Origin: Pomacea canaliculata
Lineage: Eukaryota > Mollusca > Gastropoda > Architaenioglossa > Ampullariidae
Direction: 5' to 3'
DNA: 64,000 nt
Assembly: GCF_003073045.1 (NCBI RefSeq)
Contig: NC_037590.1
Location: forward strand, 40,416,751-40,480,750
This document shows positions 24,768-37,491 of the stretch, piece by piece; position 1 is the stretch's first letter, and each line of letters starts with the position of its first letter. A program made the position numbers and the translations under genes. Below the pieces are notes generated by a model. The model was not told where the DNA came from. It searched no databases and saw only the letters and a list, made by a program, of their open reading frames with translations.

Positions 24768-26938
24768 CTGAATAATTAGATTCTTTATTATAATAGCTGC
24801 TTGTTATTTCCTTTTTCAGTCACTCTTAGTTAAAAGGTGTGCAAGAATTTGTGATCCACAGGAAAAAATAGCTTCATGTAGTTCTAAGTGCTGAGAAATC
24901 TGAGAGTGGGAAGACAGTCTAATATCTGTGTCAGCAACAGTGAATGATTATTATGGTCCTAAGATCATACAGCAACGTTATTGACATCATAAATGTGTGA
25001 AAAAATGTAGATGTTAAACGGTAATAAGGAAGAGAAAGAGAATGGTTACATTCCACAAGCATCTATACCACATACTAAGGCACTAAGAAAATTTAACTAT
25101 CATCAAAGATGAAAAGATGAACTAAAGAACCTTTCCTCACCCCTCACCCCCTCATTTTGTGGATTGCCTTGTGGTGGGGTGAATAATTATGATTTTAAGT
25201 ATGAATATATTTTACTCTTTATAATAGCACCCGGGAGCAAAGGACTTATTCAACTACAGTGTCTGTGGTTTATTACCTATTTGCGGTCTAATTGTCAGAA
25301 CTGAAAAGTAAACATAAATCGATGACTTGGTTAATGCCAGTGTCTCGTAACAAACCAGTCACTAATTCTCACCATTTTATTTACACACAATCTTCAGCCT
25401 CGTAGGAGACATTTCAAAGACAAATGTCAGAACGTGATATACGCTTCTAGAAATATATGTTTTATGGCCGCATCTTTGTCACATTTTGCTTCGTCTTCAG
25501 GTCATGTTGTAATAACGCCAACAATTCAGAAGCTATAGCCATAGAGCACTGAGCGCAAATAGAGGCTAGCCGAGACGGGAGCGATTGGGCCCTTTGCTAC
25601 AAGGAGAAAACCGTGGGCTTGAAAACAAAATGCAGTCACGATCAATGCATGAATGCTGTCACAATCGTATGACTAGTTTCTCTCACACTTTTTAAGCCTT
25701 TATTTTTATAGAATAATGTCAGCTAGTGAATATCCATAGAGTGCTTATAAAAGTCTGCCAGGACTGTAATAAATTAAGGATAAGAACTAAGTGAGAATTT
25801 CGTCTGTCTGCTGCTACAGGATTTATAACGGCAGTTCGCTCAAATCGTTGTCATTGCTGCGAACGTCTCCTTTAAAATTTGCTGATAAAGCCAAGCTGCA
25901 ACCCAACACTCTTTTTTCTAAGGCTGTGGTGATGTCGTTTATCCTCCTTTAACCTCTAAGCAAAAAAATGCTAAATTTTATAATTATATCCCTCCCCAAC
26001 ACGCACGCCTTTCTCGCTGGCCCTGAAAAAAAGTGAGGTCTCTAACACCTCACCCCACCCTCTCCCAACGACCCGAAAAGGTTAAGGAGTGACCTTTACC
26101 TCTCGCTTTCTCACAAAGACACGCAAACAGTTTGTTTAGGACACAGTTCTGCAAACAGCCTCAGCTAGGTTTGTACAATAATCGAGAGTGTATACTTTGT
26201 TCAGACATCTGAAGATGATTTTAATTCAATAGACACATATTAATCTGTACAGATGAAGCCTTCGGTATTTATGAAATGTGTTATATGAATAGAAAAAGAG
26301 AAATTCGTACTAATTTCATGCACGTTAGGGATACTTTCGAAGCATAACAAGCATCCACCCATTCAATGATCATTTGTTACAGTTGCTGGCTCAAAAATGA
26401 TTACCATTATGAGATGAAAATAAAATGATTTTTCTTTTAAACAAATTCAAATAGGAATAACATTCTTTAAAACACTAGCTTATATTAAAAAAGGAAAAGA
26501 AAAATAGAATTTATGAAATATTTACAAGTTAAATCAAGCACACCTTAAAGTGTAACGTTTAATAAATTCTGTTTGATAATTAGTTGCTAAATATAATGCT
26601 GTTCAAACCAAATAAAGAAGAATGCATTAAAAGAGCAGTTGGAAGGTTTGTTGTAAAATTAAACAAAAAACTTTAGCTAGTTGAAAGAACGTTGCATGCT
26701 TACAACTGGTCTTTTTGGTAGGTACACAAAAAGACCTATCATTTCGTATTCTCCCAGTTGGTATGGATGGTACATCTTGCATAATTTTCCAAATTTAATA
26801 ACCCTCTGCAACTTAAGCCTGTTAACTCTAGTTCAGTGCTGGTCTCTGATGATTTATTAATACCTTCTTTCTAGTTTTCAATGTCCAAATACATTTCATC
26901 TTCCAGCCACACAACCTTTTTTTTTTTTTACATTAGAG

Positions 26939-27324
26939 CAGGGATGCCCAACCTACGGCCCGCGGGCCATATCCGGCCCGCGAAACTTCTGCCCACAGTG
27001 CAAGAAATCGGCATGTTAGTAATAAAAAAAGACCTAAAAAAACGAAAAAAAGGAAGAAGTATATAGGCGAACATTTCGATTCAGTGCTCCGACTTGGTAT
27101 CTCTATATATGATGCAGCCGGACATTCAGAAGTTGGTTTCGGGTAAACAACTTCAAATATCCCACTAATTACTATATAATTAATGGTAAGTACAACTTGT
27201 TTCTAATAAAAATGGTATCTGCTCTACTTTTTTTCTTTTTTTGTATTTTTGCGGTGAAGCGGCCCGTGACGCGCATGTCGGAAATGTGTATGGCCCACAG
27301 GCCGAAAAAGGATGGGCATCACTG
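26939..27324 (+). mobile_element. hAT (Charlie-type) deletion derivative, 386 bp
   Basis: The element begins CAGGGATGCCCAACC and ends GGATGGGCATCACTG, an inverted pair. It is flanked by a perfect 8-bp duplication, cattagag, at 26931-26938 and 27325-27332. Internally, two frames together give a transposase C-terminus: EHFDSVLRLGIS, then MQPDIQKLVSGKQLQISH and a stop, like the end of hAT transposases related to GTF2IRD2/EPM2AIP1. The rest of the transposase is deleted. Confidence 0.9.
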
Positions 27325-27598
27325 CATTAGAGGAAAAGATGTCTCATAAGATCTGACAGCCTTGGAGACCTACAGCACTGTAGTATTCTTGTGTCCTATT
27401 TCTAAAAACCAAAAAGGTTGCCTTTCAAGGAAAGGCCAAGCATATTTATACGAGCAAAATAATGTTATCTATTCTTTAATGTCACATTCAGATTAGTGCT
27501 GAATTACAATAACGTGATGAGTCAACAATATGTCAAAGAAACAAATAATCCACTGTTGGGATTAAAAGCACCAGTCGCGAATCATATTTGATTATCAG

Positions 27599-27604
27599 TT
27601 TATT
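27599..27604 (-). promoter_or_regulatory. STAMBP polyadenylation signal
   Basis: AATAAA on the minus strand, about 155 bases beyond the stop codon at 27760. Confidence 0.65.
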
Positions 27605-27759
27605 TTATACAAACTTTTAAAACTCCATAAACCCATTAAAACAGATTTTATATAAATATATTCATTAGCATTGCCATCAAGCATTTATCACAGTTCAATG
27701 ACCCCTTCAAAAAGACAGTTCTGATTAAACACATTTCATCATTTGTCCTATCAGCAGTT

Positions 27760-30700
27760 TCACTTCCTCATATCTGCTAACGTAATGGTTTCCTGGTTCA
27801 CAATTCTTGCATGGCCCGAATTCTGAAAAAGAATTTGATTTGTATCAGACAGTGCACACCAGCAAACTCCTTTCTTATTAGTAATATCAATAAATGCAAT
27901 AAATAAATATTCTAATATATCCAGAATTTTAAATGAACCACAATAAGACATTGTGTTACAGCATCAATTTAAAGGAACAGGCAAGTGAGCTATCAAATTG
28001 GGCTTAAATGATACTCATTTTTTAACCACATCCAATCAAAATTTCAGGTTACCCCCCACAAACAAAAAAAATTGCTTACAATTGTGTCAATTAATGGAAG
28101 TTGTTATGTTTGCATAATCTTGCATGAAAGAAAACAGATTGAATCTGATGCATGAAGAAGGATATTCCATTAGACAAGAAAATTGTGGATCAATGCCAGG
28201 GTACTATTAAGAGTTTGTGTATTGGACTGCATGACCTTGATTTATAGTTTTAAAACTACAGAAACTTATAGCAATGATGTAAAAAGATTTGTCTTGGTCC
28301 CATCTTTGAAAAAGCAGGGTGCATGTGGGGCATTGGCCTCATCTGTGTGCAAAGATCTGTAAAAGTCTACTTCCAGTCCAACTAATCTCAGGACAAGGGA
28401 TGGAGAAGGAGGTTAATTCTTTTTTGTAATGGCATTTTTCTATTTTTCATTGACCCAACAACCTCCTCGACAACGATTGCCAAATAGAAGCATGCAGTTA
28501 CAATATTCAAACACAATATTATACTGTTTGTAACATTATCCTCTATGATGTCAGTATTCTTGAAGTCGTTAAGTTTTCATCATTGCACTGTGATAAAAAT
28601 TTTATAGCAAGATCTCCAAATACATGATGCCAGCATTTTGATAACCCCAGTTAGAAGACTAAAAATTCTCTTGTTCCAGATGGTTCCGATGAAATCATGC
28701 AATAACCCAACACAGTGCAGTGCTCTAAATATGATTGTGAGTGAACGATTGTTTTGCAACCCAAAATTTGGAGTGGAAACAATTCAGAAAAAGGCATCTA
28801 GTATTTAAGCCCAACTACTTGTCATTTCCTCTACAAAAGCTTGACACTATTTTCAATAAAAACAAGGGTAAACACATGGAACCAAATTAAGCAACACTTT
28901 GTATTTAAGTGATCTAACTCCTCTCACTGCTTGATGGATAACAGTATTTTTCTGTGGAATAGATAATATCCAATCAAAACCTGAAAAACATTATAATTAT
29001 TTCTGCCTTTGATTTCTTACCTCTAAGTTTGTTTTCTTTAGATATATTAAAATTTCTCTCAAAATCATTGTCTGTATGTGTAACTTACATTTTTCATACA
29101 TTCTATTATCTTCAGGGGCTCAGCCTTAAGACTGTGGTCCTATTTGTCACACAAGTATAAAATTAATGAAAAATTTCTTTCATCAAATACTACTGTTACC
29201 ACACTGTCAAGGCCTTTTACTTGGACAGCAATTCATAAAACTCGATCCGTACCAAGCCAGCAATGCCTTCTGAAAAGTGTTGTCAAATTTTTTAATTAAC
29301 ATGCACCAAGAATAGTTTAAGTCTTTGATATGCTATATACAATACTGGAGAAGACATCCAGTTTCACACACACCTCAAATAATGGTGGTTCTTTAGAATG
29401 ATAATGAAATCCCTTTTCTCTGCAGCTCCCAATGATATCCATCCCTGTGTCTGTCAAACTGAACACGCCAGTCCTGTGAAAGCAGTTATATATTTAAACA
29501 ACTATTAAGTGCATGAAATTTGTTAATTAGCACCTTTCTAATTTTCTTATGATTCTTTGATGACTATCAATTAAAAGCTGGGTAATTCATGTGTAATAAG
29601 CAAGACAGCTCAAACTAATTATTTTATTATAGATAATGCGAAACTAAAAATTGGCTCACTCTTCAAATTTTGGGGAACAAACAATAGCAATGGCCTCTGG
29701 AAGCATTCTCTGGTACGCATAGTGTGAGTGAAGGTCAACACTGGATAAGAATGCTGTTTGTGTTGGGTGCGTCTGAAAGTTCAGAAAATTAATCAAACTT
29801 TGCAACTTTTAAATTTGAGAAATATTTACTCATTCAATGATACCAGAGCTAGAAGTAGAAACAGAGTAAATAAACATAGCAGTGATCTCAGAAGTTGTAG
29901 GCTAGGAAGCAGTGAATTCATGACTTGATTAGTAAGCACATAATGGACAGTAGATCATACACTTAAAGGTAATAATCATCAAGCTCATAAGTGCTACACT
30001 CTAGTCAAAACCATGCTCACTGCCCTTCAGTTATAGCAAGTGACACTTTTACATTAAGAAAGAATTAAAAAACCTGTGAAGAAATTTGGATACAAACTAA
30101 CATAGATTTCTCTCACATATAAGTAGGTAAACGTGTTTAAATATAGGGCTGCAGCACTGTCTGCTGCCCTTCTTAACAGTCCAAGATATTTATGAGTTAT
30201 GGTTTAAATTTATGGCTCTTACAATCATTCAATCTTGGATGAAAGCAGAAAACAACCATGAATACTTAGGATAGTCTTGTTCACAAATCATTAGTAGATT
30301 CCTGGTATCTACATATATAATTGCTAAGTAGAGAGAAGAGACCACTTTGGATTAAAATGTTAAAACATATACCTGTTTGGTGCAGATTTAAACTCCATCA
30401 CTTGCACAAAAAAACTTGACCACTACAGCATAAGAATGAGTTACAGAAGACTAGCAGTCGATGAAAGAGTTGAAAGTTATAGATAGATGAAAAATAAAAA
30501 GTCACAGGCAAGGAAACAATGCAAGGTTGAGGAAGTCCAGGTCAAACAGATCAACACAGAGAAAAATGCAAAAGGCTAGCCCCTTAAGCCAGTAAAACAA
30601 AAGGGCATCACTCTCTATCAAGGGATAAAGAGTTCCATAACTTGGCACTAGTGGTTGTAGAGGCAGCAAATGTAAGTGCTTCACAATGTCTAGGGCATAG

Positions 30701-33700
30701 AATGTGTAAGGTGGAGCCTCACCATCTCTTTCTACTGCCTTTACCTTACCTGCATTGAGTACCTATTCACTTTACTGCACAGCTGTTGGTGGGTAGTGGT
30801 GGGTAGGCAGTTGATTCCAGCCTTGGCCCAATCAGACCTCAAAACAGTAACCATCTGTTCCAGTCAAATGCACTAACCTACAGGCTACAGAGCCTCTCTT
30901 ATGTTTCCATGCATATCATGCACATTGCAGAAAAAGTATGAGCAGGTGTGAAGATTTGCAAGTCTACTCCAAGATGTGGTCAGTTTTTGAAGCTGTAATT
31001 TTAATTTTAATGACACTTGCTGACTGCATGGAGAAAAAAATTCAAACCCCCCGACGCACAATCCTTTTAACATAAAGGGAAAACTTACATGAATCCATCC
31101 TAGAGTCACAAGGTCAAACTTGTCCTGGTAGAAAATGAGATCTTCTTCACCTTCCATGTCACAGCTGTCAGGTGTCCCATGTTGCTGAGGGATGAACAGG
31201 TGAGTGATCTTGAAGGCACCACAGGACTTAAACAAAAAGGCAACAATAACAAACATTTAAATGTCAGGGTTTTAAACAAGTAGCAAAAGCATGACAAAAT
31301 CAAAATTCTACAAGTTGGTAGAAATTGCTACAGATCTCTTTTAGAAATATATATCTGAAGATTTGGCATGGAAGAAGATTGCTTGTCCACACAACCTTAT
31401 TGAATATAAAATTATGTACATGCACTAAAGTAAAATCTGGAACCCAGCATGTAACAAAGGACAACCCACCACTTTTCCACACAAGATGCCCATAGTCTCC
31501 GCACCTCGTGAGGTGTTATTTGCTGCAGCAGTCAAAAACTTTTTCATAAGGTCTGAAGGCACCACAACTTCCCGAAGAAGCCCAGTGCCTCCCCCAAACA
31601 TTCCTGTGCTCATGAAGTGGTCCATGGGCTTAGTGCTTCGGTCCACACTGGGTGTTGGAGGTGTGTACGGTGGTGGAGGTCCTAAGGGAATGCTTGGATC
31701 ACAAGAAAGAAATGCATCACATCACAAACAAGTGACACAGTGATAAAAAATTCCCTATCGGAAAGAAATAAAGGCACACAAAAAAAATGCAAATAATGCA
31801 GCAGTGTGAAGTATGCACATGAAAATGCCATGATAAAACACCAGAGAACAAGAAACTATGTCCCTGAAAGCCATATGCATATGCAATCTATTTTTGCTCA
31901 GTTCAGAAAACCGTAAAGAGGAATAGTAAATAGTCAGCTGAACTCTGTTCTTAATTAGAACATTTCCTGAAGCCTTGGGGTAGATTACCAGTTTTTGCGC
32001 AAGCGCCATACCAAGATCTGTTCACAGGTATGAAACAGGTAATCAGTCATAATATATTTTTCATATCTACATAATACCATAGCAAAACGTGTGAAGCCAT
32101 CATGCTTAAACAAGCTGTTCTATAATCAGAATTCAATATATGATGAAGAGGGGGCAAGTTATTGTCAGGGACCATGATTTAAGCCATCAAAACAAAGAAC
32201 GTTATAACTTGGAGGACTAGCAATTTTAACATGAACATAGTTCTAATCAAGAACTTATCATGGACTCAAATGTCAACAGTACTTTTGACCATGAATGACA
32301 GTAGGATGAAAGAAAAGTGAATGGCAGTCATTAAGATCAGCAGTAACAGTCTATTACATTGAAATAAAACTAAAAGCAGCTGCCAAAGAAACCCAATAGG
32401 GAATAAACATAAAAGAGTTTTACTAGGATCTCTTTATTACCTGTTATTGCTGACAAGATTCTTTTTCAGCTCTCTGTCAGGAAGAGTAGGTGTTGATGCA
32501 GGCTGTAACAAAGAATGAGACCCTGAACTATAACCTTTTGCCGTGCTGCTACTGTCATCCTGCACAGAGACAGGCAAAGGCACAGGTACAAGAGGGCCCC
32601 CATAGCCATCTGCTTGATCTTTCTTGCGCTGCTGCTCAGCAAGTCGTTCTTCTTCTCGCAACTGCAGGCGCCGGTACTTCTCTTCCTGCTCTTGCATCCA
32701 CTGCTCCTCAGCCTCTGCTTGCAATTGCCGGGCCAGTGCTTCATCTTCACGCATCCGCTCTTCTTCAGCCAATCTCCGCTTCTCTTCTTCCTTAGCAAGT
32801 TTCTCACGCTTCTTTTTCTGTAATCAAAGAAAATCCATAACAAAAATAAGCAATTTCTCTCTTATTTTGCTTTTTATGATAATATATTTCAAGGCTGAAG
32901 ATTTACAATTCTTGACAGGAAAGCACAACTCCATATCTGCACATGAAATCTATCACATTGCTAGGAATGCGGTTTAGTTTGTCAGAGCGCATGTATTAGT
33001 GTGTGCAAGTGAGAGAAAGCATGTTAACACGTATGAGTATTATTCAAGGGAGCTTCCCCTGCAGTTGAGTTTACTAATGAATGAGTGATAGTTGGCATTC
33101 CTGCCATAACTGCTGAGATGGACATGTAGATTAAGTGTGTGTTCAGGAATCAGCAATTCCTTGCCCAGACAAGATATCCCTTTTTACAGGTCTTGTAACT
33201 AGTAAGATTTTGTAAATTTAATAACTGAATAGTTTTCACGATTTATCTAAAGCAGAAAAATGAATGTTCAGTAATTAACTTTAAAATAAATTGGTATGGA
33301 AGATGCATGAATGAAAAAAGTAAATTTTGTAAAAAAGACTAAATGTAAAAAGAGTTTTCAGGAATTGTTTTGGGAGTAGTATCCTTGTGCCAAGTTATGA
33401 AAGGATAGCAAGGGGCACTGACACCACGACATCAGTGTGGAAAGAGTGGGGAGCGTGTTTCCCCACCTAGGAGCCCACTTCGAATAATCTACATGCTTGG
33501 CAACTACCCGGCCAAAACCTGGGAGCCTGCTTGGAATCATACATGAAAGTGTGAAAGGGAAAAGTGGTTTTCTTTACATGAAGATTGCTCTGTGCAGAAA
33601 GAGTTCGAGTGGAGGAGTGGTCCACCTGATATTCAACGAAGGTGCAGGGTAAACATCGAAATGTCAAATAATGTGAGCTCACTCTCCCCTGGGACCCGCT

Positions 33701-35537
33701 CTAAGTGACCAACATACAATAGAAAAACTGTAAGTTTGTTAATATATATTATGGACTGAGGCTGTTTGTTACAAAAATGCATGTCAGGAAAACAAACTTT
33801 ACAAATTTATGTCTTATTTCTCACCTCTTCTTCTTGTCTCCTGGCCTCTTCTTCTGCATATCTCTTTTTCAGCTTTGATTTTATTTCTTCAGCTAAAGGA
33901 AACACCTTTTTTACTTTCTGGAAAAAAATGTTAATTTAGTCCTGCTTCGGAGTTGTAGCTCAAAGAATGAGACATGAAAGATGGCTGATAGAAACAAACC
34001 TTTACTCTACAGAGTTGAAAGGCATCTGTATGTTTGTTATTATTAATAAAAAATAATGATATTCACTTTGTTAAAAATAAAAGCTTATAGCATGTATCAC
34101 AGTCAACTATCATCAATACAAAAGAACAAAATCCAGATTCTTGAAGCCAGAAGAAAAACACCAACCCAGAAAAAAACCCAAAATATTTAAAAGCATGATC
34201 TGCTTATGTGCATTACTGCAGTGAGCGTCTTAGGATTAGGTCTCATCTCAGGACACTCTCTGTATGTGACAATCTGTCCACAGGGCTGGGTGTTGGGGGT
34301 TTTCTCCAAGTACTCCAATTTCCTCCCACTATAGTGGAAATTAATTGCTGGAAGATGGAAGCACTTTCCTACTAAATAAACCAACCAACCAACCAACAAC
34401 CAAATTAAATAACTGGCAAGTTTAATGACACACTCATAAATTATGTTGTTGTACCTTTTTAAATTCTTGCACATCTCCTGGTGGTGAAGAAATTTTGTAG
34501 TCTGGATGCATTGGGAGTTTTTCCACAAACAGACTAGAAAAACAACGAAACAAAACACAGTCAACTTATCAGTAGTTGAGAATAAGGGTATGCAGGATGA
34601 ATTTATGCCAGTTACAATAATCAGTATAATTTTTAAAATTTTAGCCTAACAACGAAACTCATCTTTGTCTCAAACTTTAAAATCTGTAAATCAAGTTACT
34701 ATAATTATTTCATAACAAGCCTATTTATGACTGCATGCAAATAATGACATGATGAAACACCACCTTTAGTAAATTTGCCTGTTGAAATTTTGTTTGTGAA
34801 AATGTGCATGTGTTGGAGGAGAGGGAGCCACCTAGTGTTTTAACTTTTATGTCAAGCCAGCAACTAATGCTATATCAATGCAAAACAACATTCTCTATAA
34901 AATGCTGCCACATGTAGAGAAGAACAGAAGAACAGATCCTCACTGTGTTAAGATATGAGTGAATAAATATAATGCCACTGTCCTGTATGAAAGTGTGTAA
35001 ACTGCAAATTTTTATAGAGATCTAGACACTTTATCAGTGGATTTGACACCTGTGTTAAGATTTCCTTAAGCTTTATAAAAGTGCTGATATTTGTCTCTTA
35101 AGTTTTGGGATTTTAAGGAAACTACAGATTGGGTGATTGACAGGCTCTCAATATGTTTTCGATGCTTGTGTATGAATAAGACATTCTGATAAACAGACAT
35201 AGTAACAAAAATATAAGATATGGAGTCAAGAATATAAAGTTAATAGGTGCAAGTTAATGGTGGTAAAAGATGATGGAAGTAAAAAATGAGGAAAATACGA
35301 TGTACAGTCACCTTAACTAAATGATACATACGTGATAAATTTGGAGTAGAGAATAAAAGCACTCTCCAAGTTTCCTTCATCACAGTACATATTAGCCATA
35401 CGTAGCATCTCTCTGCCAGAACGAAAGTACAACTTTGGAGGAATCGTTCTATCCACCTCCACTTGTGATCCATAGTCACACAATGCACGTACTTTTCCTG
35501 CTGGATCTCGGATGCTAACAAACCTATTCACTGCCAT
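27760..35537 (-). CDS. STAMBP: AMSH/STAMBP, K63-specific JAMM deubiquitinase
   Basis: Nine coding exons join in phase: 35537-35332 (ATG), 34533-34455, 33917-33825, 32817-32441, 31692-31470, 31226-31089, 29772-29660, 29473-29374 and 27822-27760 (TGA), giving 463 residues; human AMSH has 424. Residues 1 to about 110 are the helical N-terminal (USP8-dimer/MIT-like) region, with [16 protein letters not shown]. Residues about 127-200 form a charged E/K/R/Q-rich coiled coil. Residues about 205-285 hold a P/S-rich linker. The JAMM domain follows with E317 ([11 protein letters not shown]), H372 and H374 ([17 protein letters not shown]), S382, D385, and second-zinc ligands H387, C427, H433 and H435. 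The spacing matches AMSH exactly, so the enzyme should be active. Family role: trims K63-linked ubiquitin from cargo on endosomes with STAM/ESCRT-0. Whether it corresponds to STAMBP or STAMBPL1 cannot be told; a single pre-duplication orthologue is likely. Confidence 0.96.
30690..30900 (-). repeat. tRNA-derived SINE
   Basis: Read on the minus strand it begins GGCTCTGTAGCCTGTAGGTT, then AGTGCATTTGACTGGA, an A-box-like start as in tRNA-derived SINEs, with a degraded B box further in. The 3' portion (30688-30760) is shared with 22310-22440. Intronic in STAMBP. LINE-like fragments (SAKLWNSLS in one frame) may lie just beyond, around 30500-30690. Confidence 0.5.
33430..33720. other. Unidentified G+C-richer intronic block
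   Basis: A block in the STAMBP intron between 33825 and 32817 with composition unlike its flanks. No termini, duplication or protein match was recognised. It is probably an old insertion. Confidence 0.3.
34190..34400. repeat. Dispersed repeat with CAAC tail
   Basis: Contains a GGTTTTCTCCAAGTACTCC / TTTCCTCCCAC core that I associate with repeats in many invertebrate and vertebrate genomes, and ends in an AACC-type simple repeat near 34378-34400. Intronic in STAMBP. Confidence 0.5.
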
Positions 35538-37491
35538 TTCTACAAACAGAATAATGTGAATAGTGAGAAGGAAGGAAAAATGAAGCAAAAGAAAACTGCA
35601 TGACTATTAATTTAATTATCTCTTTCTTTAACTTATGCCAAGAAGCAAGCAGATGCTAATGTTTAAACAAACTAACAAAATAAGCATTAAAAGCATTTTA
35701 AATAAATAATTTTAAATAAGCATTTAAAGAACAAAATCAACTTTCGTAATAATAATAATAACAGTTTGATAATTGTATATATATAGCGCCTTATCCTCCC
35801 CTTTGGACAAGTTAGTATGCGTGCTGAAAAAGTACTAATACTTATTACTTGTTCTGCAAACTGACACAAACTAGTAACTACTTACTCAGTCAAAAGGCAC
35901 AGAGCAGAATTATTCACGAATTCATATGACTGTGACTCGATCTACTACCTGTGTGACTCAGTCTACGATCAGTCTTTGGCGATAGATGTGATAACGGCTC
36001 ATGAATTTTTTGGCTGAAAATATGTAAAAGATAATAAGCACTAATTACTGTCAAATATTTGATAAATTAGTGTATCTAGCTCATATCCACTTCATACACG
36101 AAAATTTGACTTCAAGTCAAAAAGGAATTCCAATACGAACAGCAAGTCGTCTGCTTTCTGCTGACGGAAGTTTGCAGACGTTTACTTACACATTTCCGGT
36201 ATGATACTCCTTGATAATATTGTTTATATTACGAAATCTTTTTTTTAGTATCATCTTCTGCTCCAAAATTATTAGTATCAATAAATCGTCGATTCAATTA
36301 TTAAACTGTTTGTTTTCTTATGGCCATCTGAAAAACAGAATTTAAAAAAATTGCTAAAATTGAGAGGAGCTCGCCATGGTATTTGATCGCTCGATTTTGT
36401 TACTGGATGGTTTCCGAGACCTCGACCTTTCAAGAAATATTGGAAACAAACAACCCGATCTCTGTATATAAAATCCCGGTCGTGCTAAGCGATGAATTTA
36501 AGCATTTTTAAATGTTGAAATTATTGAAGCGATGATATTGCTGCTGTTCAGGTGAGTATAAAACTGTTAAAAGTGGTGCAGAGCGAGGTGTGTCAAGTTC
36601 TGTGTATATGTTAAGTGTGTTGTGTGTTGGTTATTCCATTCATTCAGTCTCCGCTTTTGTCCGTTTTAGAATATCAAATACTTGTGTCATCACGAGATTA
36701 TTATAACATAATTTATAAAGAAATATATAAATCGGAAATGTAATTTAGATCTACTTTATTATTAAAGTTTTACAGACAGCACTCTGATTAAGCCATTACC
36801 AATTTAGAAGAATGCAATGCCCAATTAAAAAAGGGGGTGGGGGAGATAAAATAACACCACTAGGTTGAGCCAGAAAAATAACGTGAATTCATCCAAGTCA
36901 AACAGACAGCTAGAATAAAGGCCCACAGTAATTGCTGTCTGAAAGTGAGAAAAAACCCTCCAAAACTCAGACAGGATTAAACAGTGTTTTGCACAGTTTG
37001 AAAGCCCATAACTCCTGAAGTAAAGATGAGTCCCAGAGACCACCAGTATAGCTGTACAATTGCTTAGAGTGTATTTCAAGAATATACACATACACGGTCA
37101 TTAGCAAACCAGTCAGATGTAGCATGAAGATCGTGTTATAGCCAAGTTATAAGGCAAACGCAAAAGGGAATTATTAGAATTATCTGACATTTGAAACACA
37201 AACATCCTTCATTAGCTTCCACCACTAATGATATCTGTGCATACCCTGTGATGATTTAGAATGAGGAATGGTTACTGGCTATTTTGTGGCACCTGCTGAT
37301 CTATAGCTCAAGATAATAACTAGTAACTTTAGAATGCATTCTTGATGATATTATAATGAGTTAAGTTTTGTTTCCATTGTGGTTTTTCTTGTAGTTTGTA
37401 ATTTTCTATTTCTTTGACAAATATGTCTTTATGAGCCAAAGGTTTTCTCCATCTCATCGGCATTGATGTTCCAGATTTGAGCAATGAGCTG
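35538..37491. promoter_or_regulatory. Divergent STAMBP / FAM13 5' region
   Basis: The two genes point away from each other across 1.95 kb between start codons. A likely FAM13 non-coding exon ends at 36551, with a GTGAGT donor at 36552 and acceptor at 37474. The segment around 36100-36480 is relatively CG-containing and probably holds both promoters; transcription starts cannot be fixed. The sequence near 35750-35800 resembles a LINE/SINE tail (TATATAGCGCC). Confidence 0.5.

Larger units (their letters stand above)
24768..27759. other. Intergenic region with the TMEM94 5' end
   Basis: Holds the missing TMEM94 start exon and promoter, probably in the slightly G+C-richer stretch near 25540-25660, then AT-rich sequence, a hAT element (26939-27324), and the STAMBP 3' UTR up to about 27580. 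No other coding exon could be supported. Confidence 0.5.

Noticed and set aside
32490..32977. Plus-strand ORFs rich in S, R and L
   Set aside because: They are antisense shadows of the charged coiled-coil exon of STAMBP.
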